Shown in pieces: positions 1 to 9,432 of a stretch of 64,000 nt of DNA. Position numbers and translations under genes: made by a program. How positions within the stretch are numbered: position 1 is the first letter of the stretch; every line of letters begins with the position of its first letter. The stretch spans positions 1 through 64,000 of the forward strand of contig NZ_AUGD01000021.1 of assembly GCF_000426845.1 (NCBI RefSeq). Direction: 5' to 3'. The stretch is from Bradyrhizobium sp. in8p8 (GTDB lineage: Bacteria > Pseudomonadota > Alphaproteobacteria > Rhizobiales > Xanthobacteraceae). The notes under the pieces were generated by a model. It was given only the letters and a program-made list of their open reading frames with translations, had not been told where the DNA came from and searched no databases.

Positions 1-18
1 TGACGTTGCCCCCAACTT

Positions 19-948
19 CTATCCAGCGTGACGTAGACTCTGACGGTTGGTTTTGCCCATCTGGGCGGGGTGAGCGACGGGGGCTGGCGTGGAGCTGGCC
101 ATTGAGCGCAGCGCCAGATCCCGTCGCGGGTTGAAGGTGTCGGCGTATTCGGCAGGTGTTAGCCAGCCGAGCCGCGAGTGGGGTCGGTTGAGATTGTAGT
201 CGGCTCGCCACGACGCCACCGTCGCCCGCACGTGCGAGAGCGAGGGGAACAGCGTTTCGTTGAGCAGTTCGTCGCGTAGCCGGCCGTTAAAGCTTTCGAT
301 GAAGGCGTTCTGGATCGGCTTGCCCGGGGCGATGTAATGCCAATCGATCCGCATGCGGTCGACGAAGCTCAGGATGGCGTTCGAGGTAAACTCGGTGCCG
401 TTGTCGCTGACGATCATTGCCGGCTTCCCGCGCCTGGCGATGAGCACCTCGAGTTCGCGCGCCACCCGCAGTCCAGACAGCGAAGTGTCGGCAACCAGGG
501 CAAGGCATTCCCGCGTGCAATCGTCCACCACCGTCAGCACCCTGAAGCGCCGGCAGTCCGTCATCTGGTCGGAGACGAAGTCAAGCGACCAGCGCTGGTT
601 CGGCGCCATCGGGATCAGCATCGGTGCCCGCGTGCCCATGGCCCGCTTGCGGCCGCCTCGGCGACGCACAGTCAGCTTCTCCTCGCGATAGATCCGGAAC
701 AATCGCTTGTGATTGACCACATGTCCCTCGCGTCGGAGCAGAATGTGCAGCCGTCGATAGCCGAACCGTCGCCGCTCATGGGCAATGGCCTTCATCCGCT
801 CGCGCAGCAAACCATCATCGATCCTGGTGGCGTGGTAACGCATTGTCATCCGACAGCACCCCAGCACCTGGCACGCCCGCCGCTCGCTCATCCCATAGAC
901 AGTCTGGAGATGGGCGACAGCATCCCGCTTGGCAGCGGGCGCTACCAT
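19..948 (-). CDS. IS3-family transposase, OrfB catalytic part
   Basis: This is the 309-residue integrase-like (DDE) half of an IS3 transposase, which cuts and joins element ends. It has an N-terminal HTH_21-type segment (FGYRRLHILLRREG) and an rve core. The three acidic residues sit in WSLDFVSD, VSDNGTEF and NAFIESFNG, all intact. The ATG at 948 overlaps the last codons of orfA. The A7 run at 948-954 (minus strand GGGAAAAAAATGG) is a typical -1 slippage site giving an OrfAB fusion; the frame stays open upstream into orfA, which supports fusion. It appears functional. Confidence 0.92.
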   Translation of the reverse strand: MVAPAAKRDAVAHLQTVYGMSERRACQVLGCCRMTMRYHATRIDDGLLRERMKAIAHERRRFGYRRLHILLRREGHVVNHKRLFRIYREEKLTVRRRGGRKRAMGTRAPMLIPMAPNQRWSLDFVSDQMTDCRRFRVLTVVDDCTRECLALVADTSLSGLRVARELEVLIARRGKPAMIVSDNGTEFTSNAILSFVDRMRIDWHYIAPGKPIQNAFIESFNGRLRDELLNETLFPSLSHVRATVASWRADYNLNRPHSRLGWLTPAEYADTFNPRRDLALRSMASSTPAPVAHPAQMGKTNRQSLRHAG

Positions 949-1208
949 TTTTTTCCCAGGAGGTCCTTCAACGCCGAGTTGTCCAGCATCGCATCGGCCA
1001 GAAGCTTCTTCAGCCGGGCGTTCTCGTCTTCGAGTGCCTTCAGCCGCTTCGCCTCGCTGATGTCCATGCCGCCATACTTGGCCTTCCACTTATAAATGCT
1101 GGCGTTGCTCACACCGTGCTTGCGGCACAGATCGGCGACCGGAACCCCGGCCTCCTGCTCCTTCAATATCCCGATGATCTGCTCTTCGGTGAACCTGTTG
1201 CGCTTCAT
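942..1208 (-). CDS. IS3-family transposase, OrfA DNA-binding part
   Basis: An 88-residue HTH_Tnp_1 protein. The start MKRNRFTEEQIIGILKE and the segment VADLCRKHGVSNASIYKWK form the helix-turn-helix, followed by a leucine-rich coiled segment (LKALEDENARLKKLLAD) used for oligomerisation in IS3 OrfA proteins. It recognises the terminal repeats and is joined to OrfB by frameshifting. Its stop codon lies just past the A7 slippery run. Nothing is broken. Confidence 0.92.
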   Translation of the reverse strand: MKRNRFTEEQIIGILKEQEAGVPVADLCRKHGVSNASIYKWKAKYGGMDISEAKRLKALEDENARLKKLLADAMLDNSALKDLLGKKW

Positions 1209-1317
1209 CTCTGGTCCTTGTCGTGGGGCCAGAGCCTACTTCAAGCTGGATTAAGCCGAGGGGGCAACGTCACCGGGAGCGGCCGGAGAAGGCACGAAGC
1301 TGTCCCCCTCGCATACT

Positions 1318-1950
1318 TCAGGTTTCGCGCTTGCGACGACTGAGCAGCTTTTCACCATCGGCTCTCAACTCGCCTTCTGGCCCGACAAACCGGTAGAGCG
1401 TCTGCCGGGTAATTCCGAGTTCGGCACAGAGATCGCGCACCTTGGTTGCCGGTTGTCCCATGGATGCGGCGGCAAGCCGCAGCTTGGCTGGCGTCATCTT
1501 GAAGGGGCGGCCGCCGTTGCGCCCTCGGGCGCGGGCTGACGCCAGGCCTGCCTTAGTCCGTTCGACGATCAACTCACGTTCGAACTCAGCCAGCCCGGCG
1601 AAGATGGCGAATACCAGTCGGCCGTTGGTAGTGGTGGTGTCGATCGATGCGCCTTCGCCAGCCAATATCTTCAGACCAATGGCGCGTTTGGTTAGATCGC
1701 CGACCAGGTTGACCAGATGACGTAGATCACGGCCGAGCCGATCCAGTTTCCAAACCACGAGTGTGTCGCCAACACGCAGCGCCTTCAGGCATGCCTCAAG
1801 ACCGGGTCGGTCGTCGCGGCGGCCCGAGGCTGCATCCTCATAGATATGGTCAGGCAGAACGCCGGCCCTGATCAGGGCGTCGCGCTGCAGGTCGTGGGCT
1901 TGACTGCCATCAGCTTTCGAGACCCGTGCGTATCCGATCAACAATGTCAT
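1318..1950 (-). CDS. tnpR: Serine resolvase of the Tn3 family
   Basis: A 210-residue small serine recombinase that resolves transposition cointegrates at the res site. The N-terminal catalytic domain begins MTLLIGYARVSKADGSQ with the nucleophile at Ser11. The conserved LDRLGRDLRHL and ERELIVERTKAGLASARARGR segments follow. A C-terminal helix-turn-helix (VRDLCAELGITRQTLYRF) binds DNA. It is divergent from the transposase gene and 129 bp away. A tail of about 20 charged residues follows the HTH, slightly longer than usual. Confidence 0.92.
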   Translation of the reverse strand: MTLLIGYARVSKADGSQAHDLQRDALIRAGVLPDHIYEDAASGRRDDRPGLEACLKALRVGDTLVVWKLDRLGRDLRHLVNLVGDLTKRAIGLKILAGEGASIDTTTTNGRLVFAIFAGLAEFERELIVERTKAGLASARARGRNGGRPFKMTPAKLRLAAASMGQPATKVRDLCAELGITRQTLYRFVGPEGELRADGEKLLSRRKRET

Positions 1951-2079
1951 TTATACGTCCGTTTGTGTGACATTCTTCATTTGGTCGCGCCAAAGTCTGT
2001 AGATTGTCACATAACCCGTCTTGCAATGTAAGCTCCATGAACGGTTATCTCCGATCTTTTTGTGACGAACGGAGTACCC
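1951..2079. promoter_or_regulatory. Probable res site and divergent promoter
   Basis: The gap between the divergent tnpR and tnpA genes holds the inverted pair TGTGACA (1966-1972) and TGTCACA (2005-2011), and another TTGTGACG near 2060. Repeats of this kind form the resolvase-binding subsites of Tn3 res regions, which also carry both promoters. The exact subsites I-III are not resolved. Confidence 0.6.
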
Positions 2080-5052
2080 ATGCCCCGCCGGATGATTTTG
2101 ACGGATGCCGAACGGCAGAATTTCCTTGCTCTTCCCATTGATGACGACACTCTGATCCGGCATTGGTGCCTCGATGACGATGATCGCCATCTTATCGAAA
2201 CTCGACGCCATGATGACACTCGGTTGGGATTAGCGCTTCAGCTCTCTGCTCTTCGTTATCCCGGCCGCCTGATTCAGCGGGGGGAAGTCATCCCTTCTGT
2301 GGCGCTGTCGTTTCTGGCCGAACAACTCGGGATCGAGCCAGAGGCACTTTCCACTTTTGCACGGAGAGCACCAACCCGCTATGAGCAGCTCGCCATCCTG
2401 CGCCAGCACTATGGCTTCACTGAACTGTCACACCCGTTGCGCGCCGATCTGCTTGCATTTGCACGCGGCATTGCGATCGCTTCGACGAAAGACAAATTTG
2501 TCGTTGCAACACTGGCTGACGAGATGCGGCGGAGGCGCATCATTATTCCCGGCATTACCGTGCTCGAACGGTTGGCGGGGCAGGCTTGCACTGAAGCCGA
2601 GGAGGCGCTGTATACCGATGTCGCCGGAAGATTGACGCCGGACCTTGTTCTTCGGATGGAAACATTGCTCGGCGCGGGACGACGCGCAAAACAGAGCGGC
2701 ATATCCTGGTTGCGAGAACCTCCCGGTAAAGCCGGGGCAACGGCCATGCGGGGATTGATAGATCGACTGGAGGCCGTGCGTCATGTCGGTGTCCCCAATG
2801 ATGTGCTTCAAGCGATCCCGGCTCACCGTGTTCGTCGGATGGCACAGGAAGGTCGTCGTCTGACTGCCCAGAATTTTGAGCAGATGCGGCCAGGCCGCCG
2901 TCACGCGACATTGGCCGCGTTTTTTCTGGAAATGGAAATAGCACTCACCGACGCGGCGATCAGCATGTTCGAGACGTTGATTGGCAAGAGTTTTCGGCAG
3001 GCAGAGGCAGCCCGTGACAAGCAACTCCTCGAAACCGCATCGTCGGCGACATCCGCACTCGATTTCTTCGTCAATTTTGGCGAAGCCATAACCGCCCAAC
3101 GCGAAGCTGGGCTTTCTCTTGATGAGGCGGTGACCACTGTCGCGAGCTGGGAAGAGCTCATTCAGGCAACAGCTTCGGCGAAGGCAGTGAGAAGGCCTCG
3201 CAGCGAGGATGATTTGATCACCTACCTGCCGGCTCAATATGCTCGCATCCGGCGGTTCGCGGCTGCATTTCTGGCCTCGTTCACCTTTGAAGGAAACCGC
3301 CGAAACGTACATATCATTGAAGCTATTGTGCAGATGGAAACTGCCTGGAGGAAAGGGGCCAGATCAAACGATCGGCCCTGGATCCGCAAGGCGTTGCTGC
3401 TGGCGAATGCGCGATGGCGCAAGGAAATCGTCGGCGCTGATGACGTGATCGACCGGAAGATGCTGGAACTCTTTCTCATCGTCGAGCTGAAAAACAGGAT
3501 TGCCGCCGGCGACATATGGATCAGGGGTTCCCGCGCCTACCGCGCACTCGACGAGTACATGATCTCGCACCAGACGTTTGCCGTCATCAAAGCCGAGGCC
3601 CGCATTCCGGTCGCGATTCCGATCGATGTCGAGACCTATCTCGCCCAGAAGGCCGACGCTCTGGATCAAAAGCTGCGTGAGGCGACACGTCGCCTGGAAA
3701 CTAGTCGAGGCGATACCCGCATCGGCGCAAAAGGATTGCGGGTCCCAGCGGTCAGAAGCACGGAAACCGAAGCCGCAATCGCGTTCGCAAGGCGGGTGGC
3801 GACAGCCATGCCGCCAATCCGGTTGACGGACCTTGTGGCCGATATCGACCGGATGACCGGCTTCAGTTCGTTATTCGAGCACCTCCAGACCGGTCGGTCA
3901 CCTTCCGATCTGCGGGTGTTCTATGCGGCGCTGATCGCCGAAGCCACAAATCTCGGCTTCTCGAAGATGGCGCATGCCTGTCCCGGCATCACGCGCCGCC
4001 AGCTACAGCAGATGGCAATCTGGCATTTTCGCGAGGAGACATTCGCTCTGGCGCTCGCCAAACTGGTTGAGGCTCAACACTCTGCCCCGTTCTCAACAGT
4101 GTTCGGCTCGCACGCTGTTTCCTCGTCGGACGGACAACATATCCATCTTGGCGACGGCGGCGAAGTCGCAGGCGGCGTCAATGGCAGGTATGGAAACAAC
4201 CCGATTATCAAGCTCTACACCGCAATCTCTGGTCGCTACGCGCCCTTTCATACCAAAATCATCGCCGCAACGGCAAGTGAAGCCGTTCACGTGCTTGACG
4301 CATTGCTGGAAACCGACGCTGGCCTTAATATTGTCCGACACCACGTCGATGGCGGCGGCGTCAGCGATCTTGTATTCGCCCTCTGTCATGCGCTCGGCTT
4401 CGCATTCGTGCCGCGCATCCCCGATCTCGACGGGCGATGCCTCTACGCCTTCGGACTGGCCAAACAATACGGAATTCTTCAGAATGTCATGGGTGACCGG
4501 ATTGACGCCGATCTGATCCGGACGCATTGGGATGATATCTTGCGCCTGATGACCTCGCTACGCACGCGCACCGTCAGCGCCTCGCTCATGCTGAAGCGAT
4601 TGTCGGCGACAACGAGGCAAAGCGGTCTTGCCCAGGCGTTGCGCCAGATGGGACGGATTGAACGAACCCTCTTCACCCTCGACTGGATCAACGACGAGCA
4701 ATTGCGAAAGACAACTACCGCTGAATTGAACAAGGGCGAAAGCCGGAACAGCCTTGTTCGGGCAGTCAATCTTCATCGTCTCGGCCGTTTCCGCGATCGC
4801 AGTCAGGAAAACCTGTCGATCCGGGCATCCGCTCTCAATCTGGTTGTCACCGCCATCATTCACTGGAACACAATCTATATCGGCCGCGTCATCGATGCCC
4901 TGCGCAGTGCAGGACAGGCTATCCCGGATCATCTGCTGTCCAGCCTGTCGCCTCTCACATGGGAGCATGTGAACCTGACCGGCGATTACCTCTGGGAAGA
5001 AAAGCCGGCTCTCGACAAAAACGGGTTCCGAGCCATCCCGTTCAACCCATGA
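2080..5052 (+). CDS. tnpA: Tn3-family transposase
   Basis: A 990-residue transposase of normal Tn3-family size. It has the DUF4158-type N-terminal region (MPRRMILTDAERQNFLALP) and the C-terminal DDE catalytic region, including SSDGQHIHLGDGG, the second acidic segment VDGGGVSDLVFALCHALGF and the conserved RIPDLDGRCLYAF. The ATG at 2080 is chosen because GGAG sits 5-8 bases upstream; a GTG at 2062 is an in-frame alternative. The frame is uninterrupted, so the protein may be active if transposon ends exist. Confidence 0.93.
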   Translation: MPRRMILTDAERQNFLALPIDDDTLIRHWCLDDDDRHLIETRRHDDTRLGLALQLSALRYPGRLIQRGEVIPSVALSFLAEQLGIEPEALSTFARRAPTRYEQLAILRQHYGFTELSHPLRADLLAFARGIAIASTKDKFVVATLADEMRRRRIIIPGITVLERLAGQACTEAEEALYTDVAGRLTPDLVLRMETLLGAGRRAKQSGISWLREPPGKAGATAMRGLIDRLEAVRHVGVPNDVLQAIPAHRVRRMAQEGRRLTAQNFEQMRPGRRHATLAAFFLEMEIALTDAAISMFETLIGKSFRQAEAARDKQLLETASSATSALDFFVNFGEAITAQREAGLSLDEAVTTVASWEELIQATASAKAVRRPRSEDDLITYLPAQYARIRRFAAAFLASFTFEGNRRNVHIIEAIVQMETAWRKGARSNDRPWIRKALLLANARWRKEIVGADDVIDRKMLELFLIVELKNRIAAGDIWIRGSRAYRALDEYMISHQTFAVIKAEARIPVAIPIDVETYLAQKADALDQKLREATRRLETSRGDTRIGAKGLRVPAVRSTETEAAIAFARRVATAMPPIRLTDLVADIDRMTGFSSLFEHLQTGRSPSDLRVFYAALIAEATNLGFSKMAHACPGITRRQLQQMAIWHFREETFALALAKLVEAQHSAPFSTVFGSHAVSSSDGQHIHLGDGGEVAGGVNGRYGNNPIIKLYTAISGRYAPFHTKIIAATASEAVHVLDALLETDAGLNIVRHHVDGGGVSDLVFALCHALGFAFVPRIPDLDGRCLYAFGLAKQYGILQNVMGDRIDADLIRTHWDDILRLMTSLRTRTVSASLMLKRLSATTRQSGLAQALRQMGRIERTLFTLDWINDEQLRKTTTAELNKGESRNSLVRAVNLHRLGRFRDRSQENLSIRASALNLVVTAIIHWNTIYIGRVIDALRSAGQAIPDHLLSSLSPLTWEHVNLTGDYLWEEKPALDKNGFRAIPFNP

Positions 5053-5436
5053 TCCGCCTGCCGTATATCTGTGCCCCTTTAATGTTCAGGGGCCATACCG
5101 CAACCATTCGAATCCGGTTCACAGAGACAGGTTTCGTGGAAGGTCGATTATCCCGGCGCCGCTGATCAGAGAACGCGCGATTGTTCCTCGGCAAGGCAGC
5201 GCGAGAACCGTGACGCGAACCTGGCATGGTAAAAAACTGAATATTCATGTCTCACCTCCGTGACCGGCCGCTTGGGCCATCACAGGCGAGACTGACAGCT
5301 TTCAGACTCGTCCGAACGACCCGAGCGGCGCGCTTTCTCGACTACTGTCGCTTGGCATTGCTCGTTGATCCTCATGCGTCGGTAGCGGACTCTGTCCGCG
5401 AGATGACGTTGGCTGCATATCACTGCCATTCTTGGG
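5053..5436. other. Intergenic, no clear gene
   Basis: About 380 bp after tnpA. Short open frames exist on both strands but none shows recognisable protein features. A GC-poorer composition begins near here and continues to about 6.1 kb. No transposon end was recognised. Confidence 0.5.
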
Positions 5437-6150
5437 GTGACAGTGCCTTGCAGGGTCGTCCTGATGTTCGAAATCAAAAGTCCTATATACCATCGTATAT
5501 TTCTGGGACTTCAGCGGTATCTATCTGCTGATTGTCCCGCTCTTTATGTTTGGGAGAAGGAGCACACAGGTTTACGCGGCCGGGTGTTCGGATTTTCTGT
5601 TAATCTGAGGTTGGTCGTGGGTATTTGGACGATCCTCGTCAAGCGGAGCCAACGCCTCCGGCGGCTGCTCTATTTATTGTCTTTGAGACTTTTGAAAGTT
5701 ACGCTCTGGCTTCGCCGCGCAGGAGCAATTTTTCTTACCCGATTGGCGCTGCATCTATCGCAATACCTATTCCGAACTGCCTCATCGAGGACGCGTAATC
5801 TGAATGCTAACCGTCAGCCCGAATCGCGAGGGCTTCCTACTTCGAGACAGATGCCGCCATTGAATGCTCCGAACATGCGCGTGTCAAAGCTGGGCTCCGA
5901 CTCGCGCTATGTCGCACGTCGTTTTCTTCTTAAGGTGTATATAATTCTGATGTTTGCTGTCGCCCAAAGCCACTTGCCTTGGGGCTTCGGAAACGCGCTT
6001 GCGATGATGTTGTTCATGAGTGCAGCTATCAGCTGTGTATTGGCCATCGCGAGCCACGAGCGGTTTAGAATCGGGACCCTGAGCTACTGGGATGAGGCGT
6101 TGGTCTTCGGTTTTCTTGGTCAAACCGTACGATGGGTGTTTCTACACTGA
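5437..6150 (+). CDS. Possible membrane protein, unknown function
   Basis: An open frame of up to 237 codons with two hydrophobic parts. One is a basic and hydrophobic stretch around residues 58-112; the other is a more convincing membrane region near residues 163-203 (KVYIILMFAVAQSHLPWGF, then AMMLFMSAAISCVLAIA). The protein ends FGFLGQTVRWVFLH. The start is uncertain: other in-frame ATGs lie at 5464 and 5875, and the last would keep only the convincing membrane half. Lower GC than the flanks suggests separate origin. I do not recognise the family, and the first half could be fortuitous. Confidence 0.4.
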   Translation: MTVPCRVVLMFEIKSPIYHRIFLGLQRYLSADCPALYVWEKEHTGLRGRVFGFSVNLRLVVGIWTILVKRSQRLRRLLYLLSLRLLKVTLWLRRAGAIFLTRLALHLSQYLFRTASSRTRNLNANRQPESRGLPTSRQMPPLNAPNMRVSKLGSDSRYVARRFLLKVYIILMFAVAQSHLPWGFGNALAMMLFMSAAISCVLAIASHERFRIGTLSYWDEALVFGFLGQTVRWVFLH

Positions 6151-6366
6151 CGTGCCAGACACAATGAAACGGTAACGATCTGAGCCATCCCTGCGGTCGC
6201 GATGGGAGGTTGGTGCGGGTGGCCGCGATCGCACTGGTCAGTGTCAGTCAGCAGCACGACGTCACTCTCTCCCCTTGGGCCCGCGCACCACGGTAGACCG
6301 CTTCGCCATTGCGTGGGCAAGATCGCTGCTCGCGCTTGCGCGCTAATTCCGAAGGAAAGGATTGAT

Positions 6367-7266
6367 CTAGACCACCTTGCTCGATCGGGCCATAGAGCGC
6401 GCAAGACTCAAAAGCCGACGGCAAGCTGGATTGTCATTCCTTGGCGACCACACGGCGCTGAATGGCAATATTTCCTTTGTAATGGGGCGATAGACGATAC
6501 CCGGCAGATGGGTGACTGTCGTTGCTTCGCTGGTTAACGTCAGTCTGCGGCCAACCGCTACGAGCGATAAAAGATTGTCGCGCCCAACATGCTGAGGATG
6601 AACTTCAGGGTGATAGCCCAGATCAGCGAGACGTTGCACAAGATAGTCGTGAATCTCCGGTCCGGGTGCGGTATCGCTGACGATAAAGGTCTCGCCAGCG
6701 AGATCGGACCAGTCCAACTCGACTTTGTCGGCGAGAGGATGGCTGCCAGGGAGTACGGCAAAGACCCGTTCAGACCATAAATGATCGGTCTCGCACTCCG
6801 ACCAGCCGGATGTCCCCGTAATAAAGGCTACATCGAGACGTAGTTGGCGGATGGCGGAGACGTGTTCTGCGGGATTGCCATCGACGAATTCGATTCGCAC
6901 GCCTGCATGGTTTTGATCGTAAACTCGAAGCAGATCGGAGAGGAAGCCCGAAGCGAGTGAGGAGAAGATGCCGATCTTGACGCGTCCGTCCTCGCAACGC
7001 CCGATGGCGGCAACGTCTCGTGCCCCTTCGCCGATTTGCCTAAGCGCTTTGCGCGCTCGAAGTAGAAAGTGCTGGCCCGCTTGCGTAAGGCTCACACCGC
7101 CATTGTGCCGATGAAAAAGTGAGGCGCCGAGTTCGTCCTCAAGATCGCGTATGCGCCTGCTGACGGCCGATTCCCGGATACCGAGCGCGTGAGCTGCCTT
7201 TCGGAAGCTGCCATGCTCGGATGCAGCGACGAAATATCGGATATGACGCAACTCGATCATCGACAT
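6367..7266 (-). CDS. LysR-family transcriptional regulator
   Basis: A protein of about 299 residues with an N-terminal winged HTH (IELRHIRYFVAASEHGSFRKAAHALGIRESAVSRRIRDLEDELGASLFHR) and a periplasmic-binding-like effector domain (VKIGIFSSLASGFLSDLL, then SDTAPGPEIHDYLVQRLADLGYHPEV). The start was placed at the ATG at 7266, with another ATG at 7260, because LysR proteins begin a few residues before MIELRHIRYF; the frame runs open to 7413 but without family features. The effector and target are unknown. No divergently transcribed partner lies next to it, which is unusual for the family. Confidence 0.9.
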   Translation of the reverse strand: MSMIELRHIRYFVAASEHGSFRKAAHALGIRESAVSRRIRDLEDELGASLFHRHNGGVSLTQAGQHFLLRARKALRQIGEGARDVAAIGRCEDGRVKIGIFSSLASGFLSDLLRVYDQNHAGVRIEFVDGNPAEHVSAIRQLRLDVAFITGTSGWSECETDHLWSERVFAVLPGSHPLADKVELDWSDLAGETFIVSDTAPGPEIHDYLVQRLADLGYHPEVHPQHVGRDNLLSLVAVGRRLTLTSEATTVTHLPGIVYRPITKEILPFSAVWSPRNDNPACRRLLSLARSMARSSKVV

Positions 7267-7429
7267 TTCCAGTCGGCTTGCGACCTTGTTCGGTGTCCCC
7301 TCCAGATCAGAATTGCGTATTGTCGACATCTTCAGCGAATGACACTTGTCCAGCGTCCGCCGCCGCGTTGGCGGCGATGACCAACCTCCCGACGAGCAAG
7401 GGAGAGGCCCCAACTATCGGACCTTCTGC

Positions 7430-8017
7430 CTAAAGCATGCGTTGAAGCGTGCCATCCTTTCGAAGAAACTGATGCCAGAGCGCCGCGATCACGTGGCCTG
7501 CGATCAATGCCAGCAGCAGGTTCATCACCAAGCCGCCATGCACGAAGTGCGTGATGGTCGAAAGCAGGCTGTTGCGGCCCGTCATGGAGGGAATGACGAG
7601 GCCGAAAAACACGACATCTCCTCCTCCCGACATCGCCCGGCCAATACCAGCCAGTGGCAGGCCGAGGGTCGCCAGATAAAGCAACACATGGCCGGCTTCG
7701 GCTGCCTTTCTCACCAGAGGCGACCCGCGAACCGCGGGAGCCGGATGGGCGAGCCGCCAGCCGAGCCGGACGATGGATAGAATGAGGACGAGAAGTCCTA
7801 GTGATTCATGCGCAGAAAGCCACCAGACTCTGCCCGACGATCCGCGCTCGGCAGCTCCTCGCATCCAATCCGTAAGGAACATACCGGCGATCAGAAGCGC
7901 GATGGTCCAATGGAAGAGGCGCGCCGTTGCATTGTACCGATCGCGATACGGTTGAAGCCGGCCGCTCTCGTCCACGATTTTCGAGGGGGAAGATATTTGC
8001 GTTGTTTGCGTCGACAT
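7430..8017 (-). CDS. Cytochrome b561-family membrane protein
   Basis: A 195-residue diheme b-type cytochrome, expected to move electrons between the quinone pool and periplasmic acceptors. Four hydrophobic segments are visible: ATARLFHWTIALLIAGMFL, SLGLLVLILSIVRLGWRL, HVLLYLATLGLPLAGIG and LLLALIAGHVIAALWHQFL. Candidate heme histidines are in RLFHW, SAHES, AGHVLLY and HFVHGG. The start at 8017 has GGAGA upstream on the minus strand. It is the last of three leftward genes (rubrerythrin, VIT, this gene), 40 bp after the VIT gene, and probably supplies redox equivalents to the same stress response. Confidence 0.87.
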   Translation of the reverse strand: MSTQTTQISSPSKIVDESGRLQPYRDRYNATARLFHWTIALLIAGMFLTDWMRGAAERGSSGRVWWLSAHESLGLLVLILSIVRLGWRLAHPAPAVRGSPLVRKAAEAGHVLLYLATLGLPLAGIGRAMSGGGDVVFFGLVIPSMTGRNSLLSTITHFVHGGLVMNLLLALIAGHVIAALWHQFLRKDGTLQRML

Positions 8018-8057
8018 AAAGGTCTCCTGCTTGGGGTCGTGGATCGGTGGCGGCCAG

Positions 8058-8753
8058 CTAAACCGCCTTGCCCACCAAAGCGCCGATGAGCGCGGTCGAT
8101 GCCATGGCGACTGCACCCCAGAACACGACCCGAAGCGTCGGCTTGAACACCTTCGCGCCGCCGGCCCGCGCACCGACGGCGCCGAGGACCGCGAGCCCGA
8201 TCAGGCAGGCGATTGATACGCTCCAGACGACAGTGGCCGCCGGCGAAAGCAGCGCGATGATCAAAGGCAGCGCCGCGCCGGAGGCGAAGGTCGCCGCTGA
8301 AGTAAGAGCCGCCTGGACGGGCCTCGCCATCACATGACTCGCAAGCCCGAGCTCATCACGCGCATGGGCTGCGAAAGCGTCCTTCGCCATCATCTGCTCG
8401 GCGACCTGCCGCGCCAGATCGGGCTTGACGCCGCGCTGTTGATAGATCGCGGTGAGTTCCGCCAGCTCGGCCTCGGGTTGCGTGGCCAGCTCATGGCGTT
8501 CGCGCGCCATGTCGGCTTGTTCCGTATCGGCCTGGGAACTGACCGATACATATTCGCCCGCCGCCATCGACATCGCGCCGGCCACGAGCCCGGCGACGCC
8601 GGCGACGAGGATTTCATGTTGGGCCGTCGTCGCGGCCGCCACGCCCACGATCAGGCTGGACGTCGATATCAACCCGTCATTGGCGCCGAGCACTGCAGCC
8701 CGAAGCCAACCGATACGCTCGATCAGATGCGTTTCCTTGTGGAGAGCGCGCAT
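8058..8753 (-). CDS. VIT1/CCC1-family iron/manganese transporter
   Basis: A 231-residue membrane protein of the vacuolar-iron-transporter family, which exports Fe2+ or Mn2+ from the cytosol. The signature LRAAVLGANDGLISTSSLIVGVAAA lies at residues 17-41, followed by the cytoplasmic metal-binding helical domain (SSQADTEQADMARERHELATQPEAELAELTAIYQQRG) and three C-terminal membrane segments ending AMASTALIGALVGKAV. It sits between a secreted rubrerythrin and a cytochrome b561. A truncated, diverged copy lies at 20224-20402. Confidence 0.92.
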   Translation of the reverse strand: MRALHKETHLIERIGWLRAAVLGANDGLISTSSLIVGVAAATTAQHEILVAGVAGLVAGAMSMAAGEYVSVSSQADTEQADMARERHELATQPEAELAELTAIYQQRGVKPDLARQVAEQMMAKDAFAAHARDELGLASHVMARPVQAALTSAATFASGAALPLIIALLSPAATVVWSVSIACLIGLAVLGAVGARAGGAKVFKPTLRVVFWGAVAMASTALIGALVGKAV

Positions 8754-8889
8754 GAAAAATGCCCCTGGCTCAAGAGTTTGGATTGCGGATTTTCATGCTC
8801 GCGGTGCGAGGTAAATCGCGAGAACAAGCGGCAAACATTCGGCGGCCTGATGGACGCGGCGCGAGAAGGTGCTCGCGCCGCGCATCGAC

Positions 8890-9366
8890 TCACTTACCGG
8901 CGCGCAGCTTTTCCACGGCCGCCTTATAGGAGGCATAGTGATCGCCTTCGTCTGCGGCGATCTGACGAAACAGGGCGGCCGTCTTCTTGTCGCCGACAGC
9001 GTCGGCCTGATTGGCGAAGTCCACATACATCTTCGTGTTCTCGTAGTGTTCGCCGGCCATGCCGTCGAGGAGATTGGCCTCGTCCGACTTCGCCAGTCCG
9101 AGCGCATCGGCCTCGCGCGCGAAATGCTCATTGGCTTCGACATTGGCGTTTTCGTCGAACAGCTTGGCCAGCTCGGGGTGGCCGCTCTTGCGGGCATGCT
9201 CGGCATAGGCCTGATATTTGAGGTTTGCGAAAGCTTCGCCATGCATGGCCGCTTCCAGGTTTTTCTTGGTCTGCTCATGCAGGCCGTCTTCCGCGAAAGC
9301 GGGCGCCGTGGCGAGCGATGCGGCGACGAGCGCGCCAGCAACGAGGAAGCTTCGAACGAATTTCAT
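8890..9366 (-). CDS. Exported rubrerythrin-like ferritin-family protein
   Basis: A 158-residue protein with a signal peptide (MKFVRSFLVAGALVAASLATAPAFA, cut after AFA) and a four-helix rubrerythrin fold. Diiron ligand candidates are in KNLEAAMHGEAFANLKY, ENANVEANEHFARE, GEHYENTKMY and IAADEGDHYASY. It lacks the C-terminal rubredoxin zinc/iron domain. Rubrerythrins reduce peroxide or handle iron; the signal peptide puts this one in the periplasm. The start at 9366 has GGAG about 10 bases upstream. It is the first gene leftward from the shared operator at 9433-9499. Confidence 0.88.
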   Translation of the reverse strand: MKFVRSFLVAGALVAASLATAPAFAEDGLHEQTKKNLEAAMHGEAFANLKYQAYAEHARKSGHPELAKLFDENANVEANEHFAREADALGLAKSDEANLLDGMAGEHYENTKMYVDFANQADAVGDKKTAALFRQIAADEGDHYASYKAAVEKLRAGK

Positions 9367-9432
9367 GGTCTGTCTCCTGACGGGATGTCTGTCTGCTCTC
9401 ACTGGAGCAACGGCTCATCGATAGGAGGGCGC

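Larger units (their letters stand above)
1..1272 (-). mobile_element. Complete IS3-family insertion sequence
   Basis: The ends carry a perfect 13-bp terminal inverted repeat (tgacgttgccccc at 1-13, its complement at 1260-1272), and similarity continues inward for about 40 bp with one gap. Inside are two overlapping minus-strand reading frames, orfA and orfB, in the IS3 arrangement, with an A7 slippery run between them. The length of 1272 bp fits the family. The window starts exactly at the left end, so the target duplication cannot be checked. The element lies 45 bp from the end of tnpR and may have landed in the Tn3-family unit next to it. Confidence 0.93.
1318..5052. mobile_element. Tn3-family transposition module (ends not found)
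   Basis: A divergent resolvase and transposase pair with a res-like region between them is the core of a Tn3-family transposon. I found no matching 38-bp terminal repeats: nothing convincing flanks the resolvase end near 1273-1317 or the region after the transposase stop at 5052. Either the ends lie outside the window or the unit has been truncated, perhaps when the adjacent IS3 element inserted. Confidence 0.8.

Noticed and set aside
337..1095. Long plus-strand open frame inside the IS3 element
   Set aside because: Antisense to the transposase, rich in His/Arg/Pro and without family features; a shadow of orfB.
5053..5120. Terminal inverted repeat of the Tn3-family unit
   Set aside because: ggggcac-like and ggggcc-like strings occur, but no partner was found on the resolvase side.
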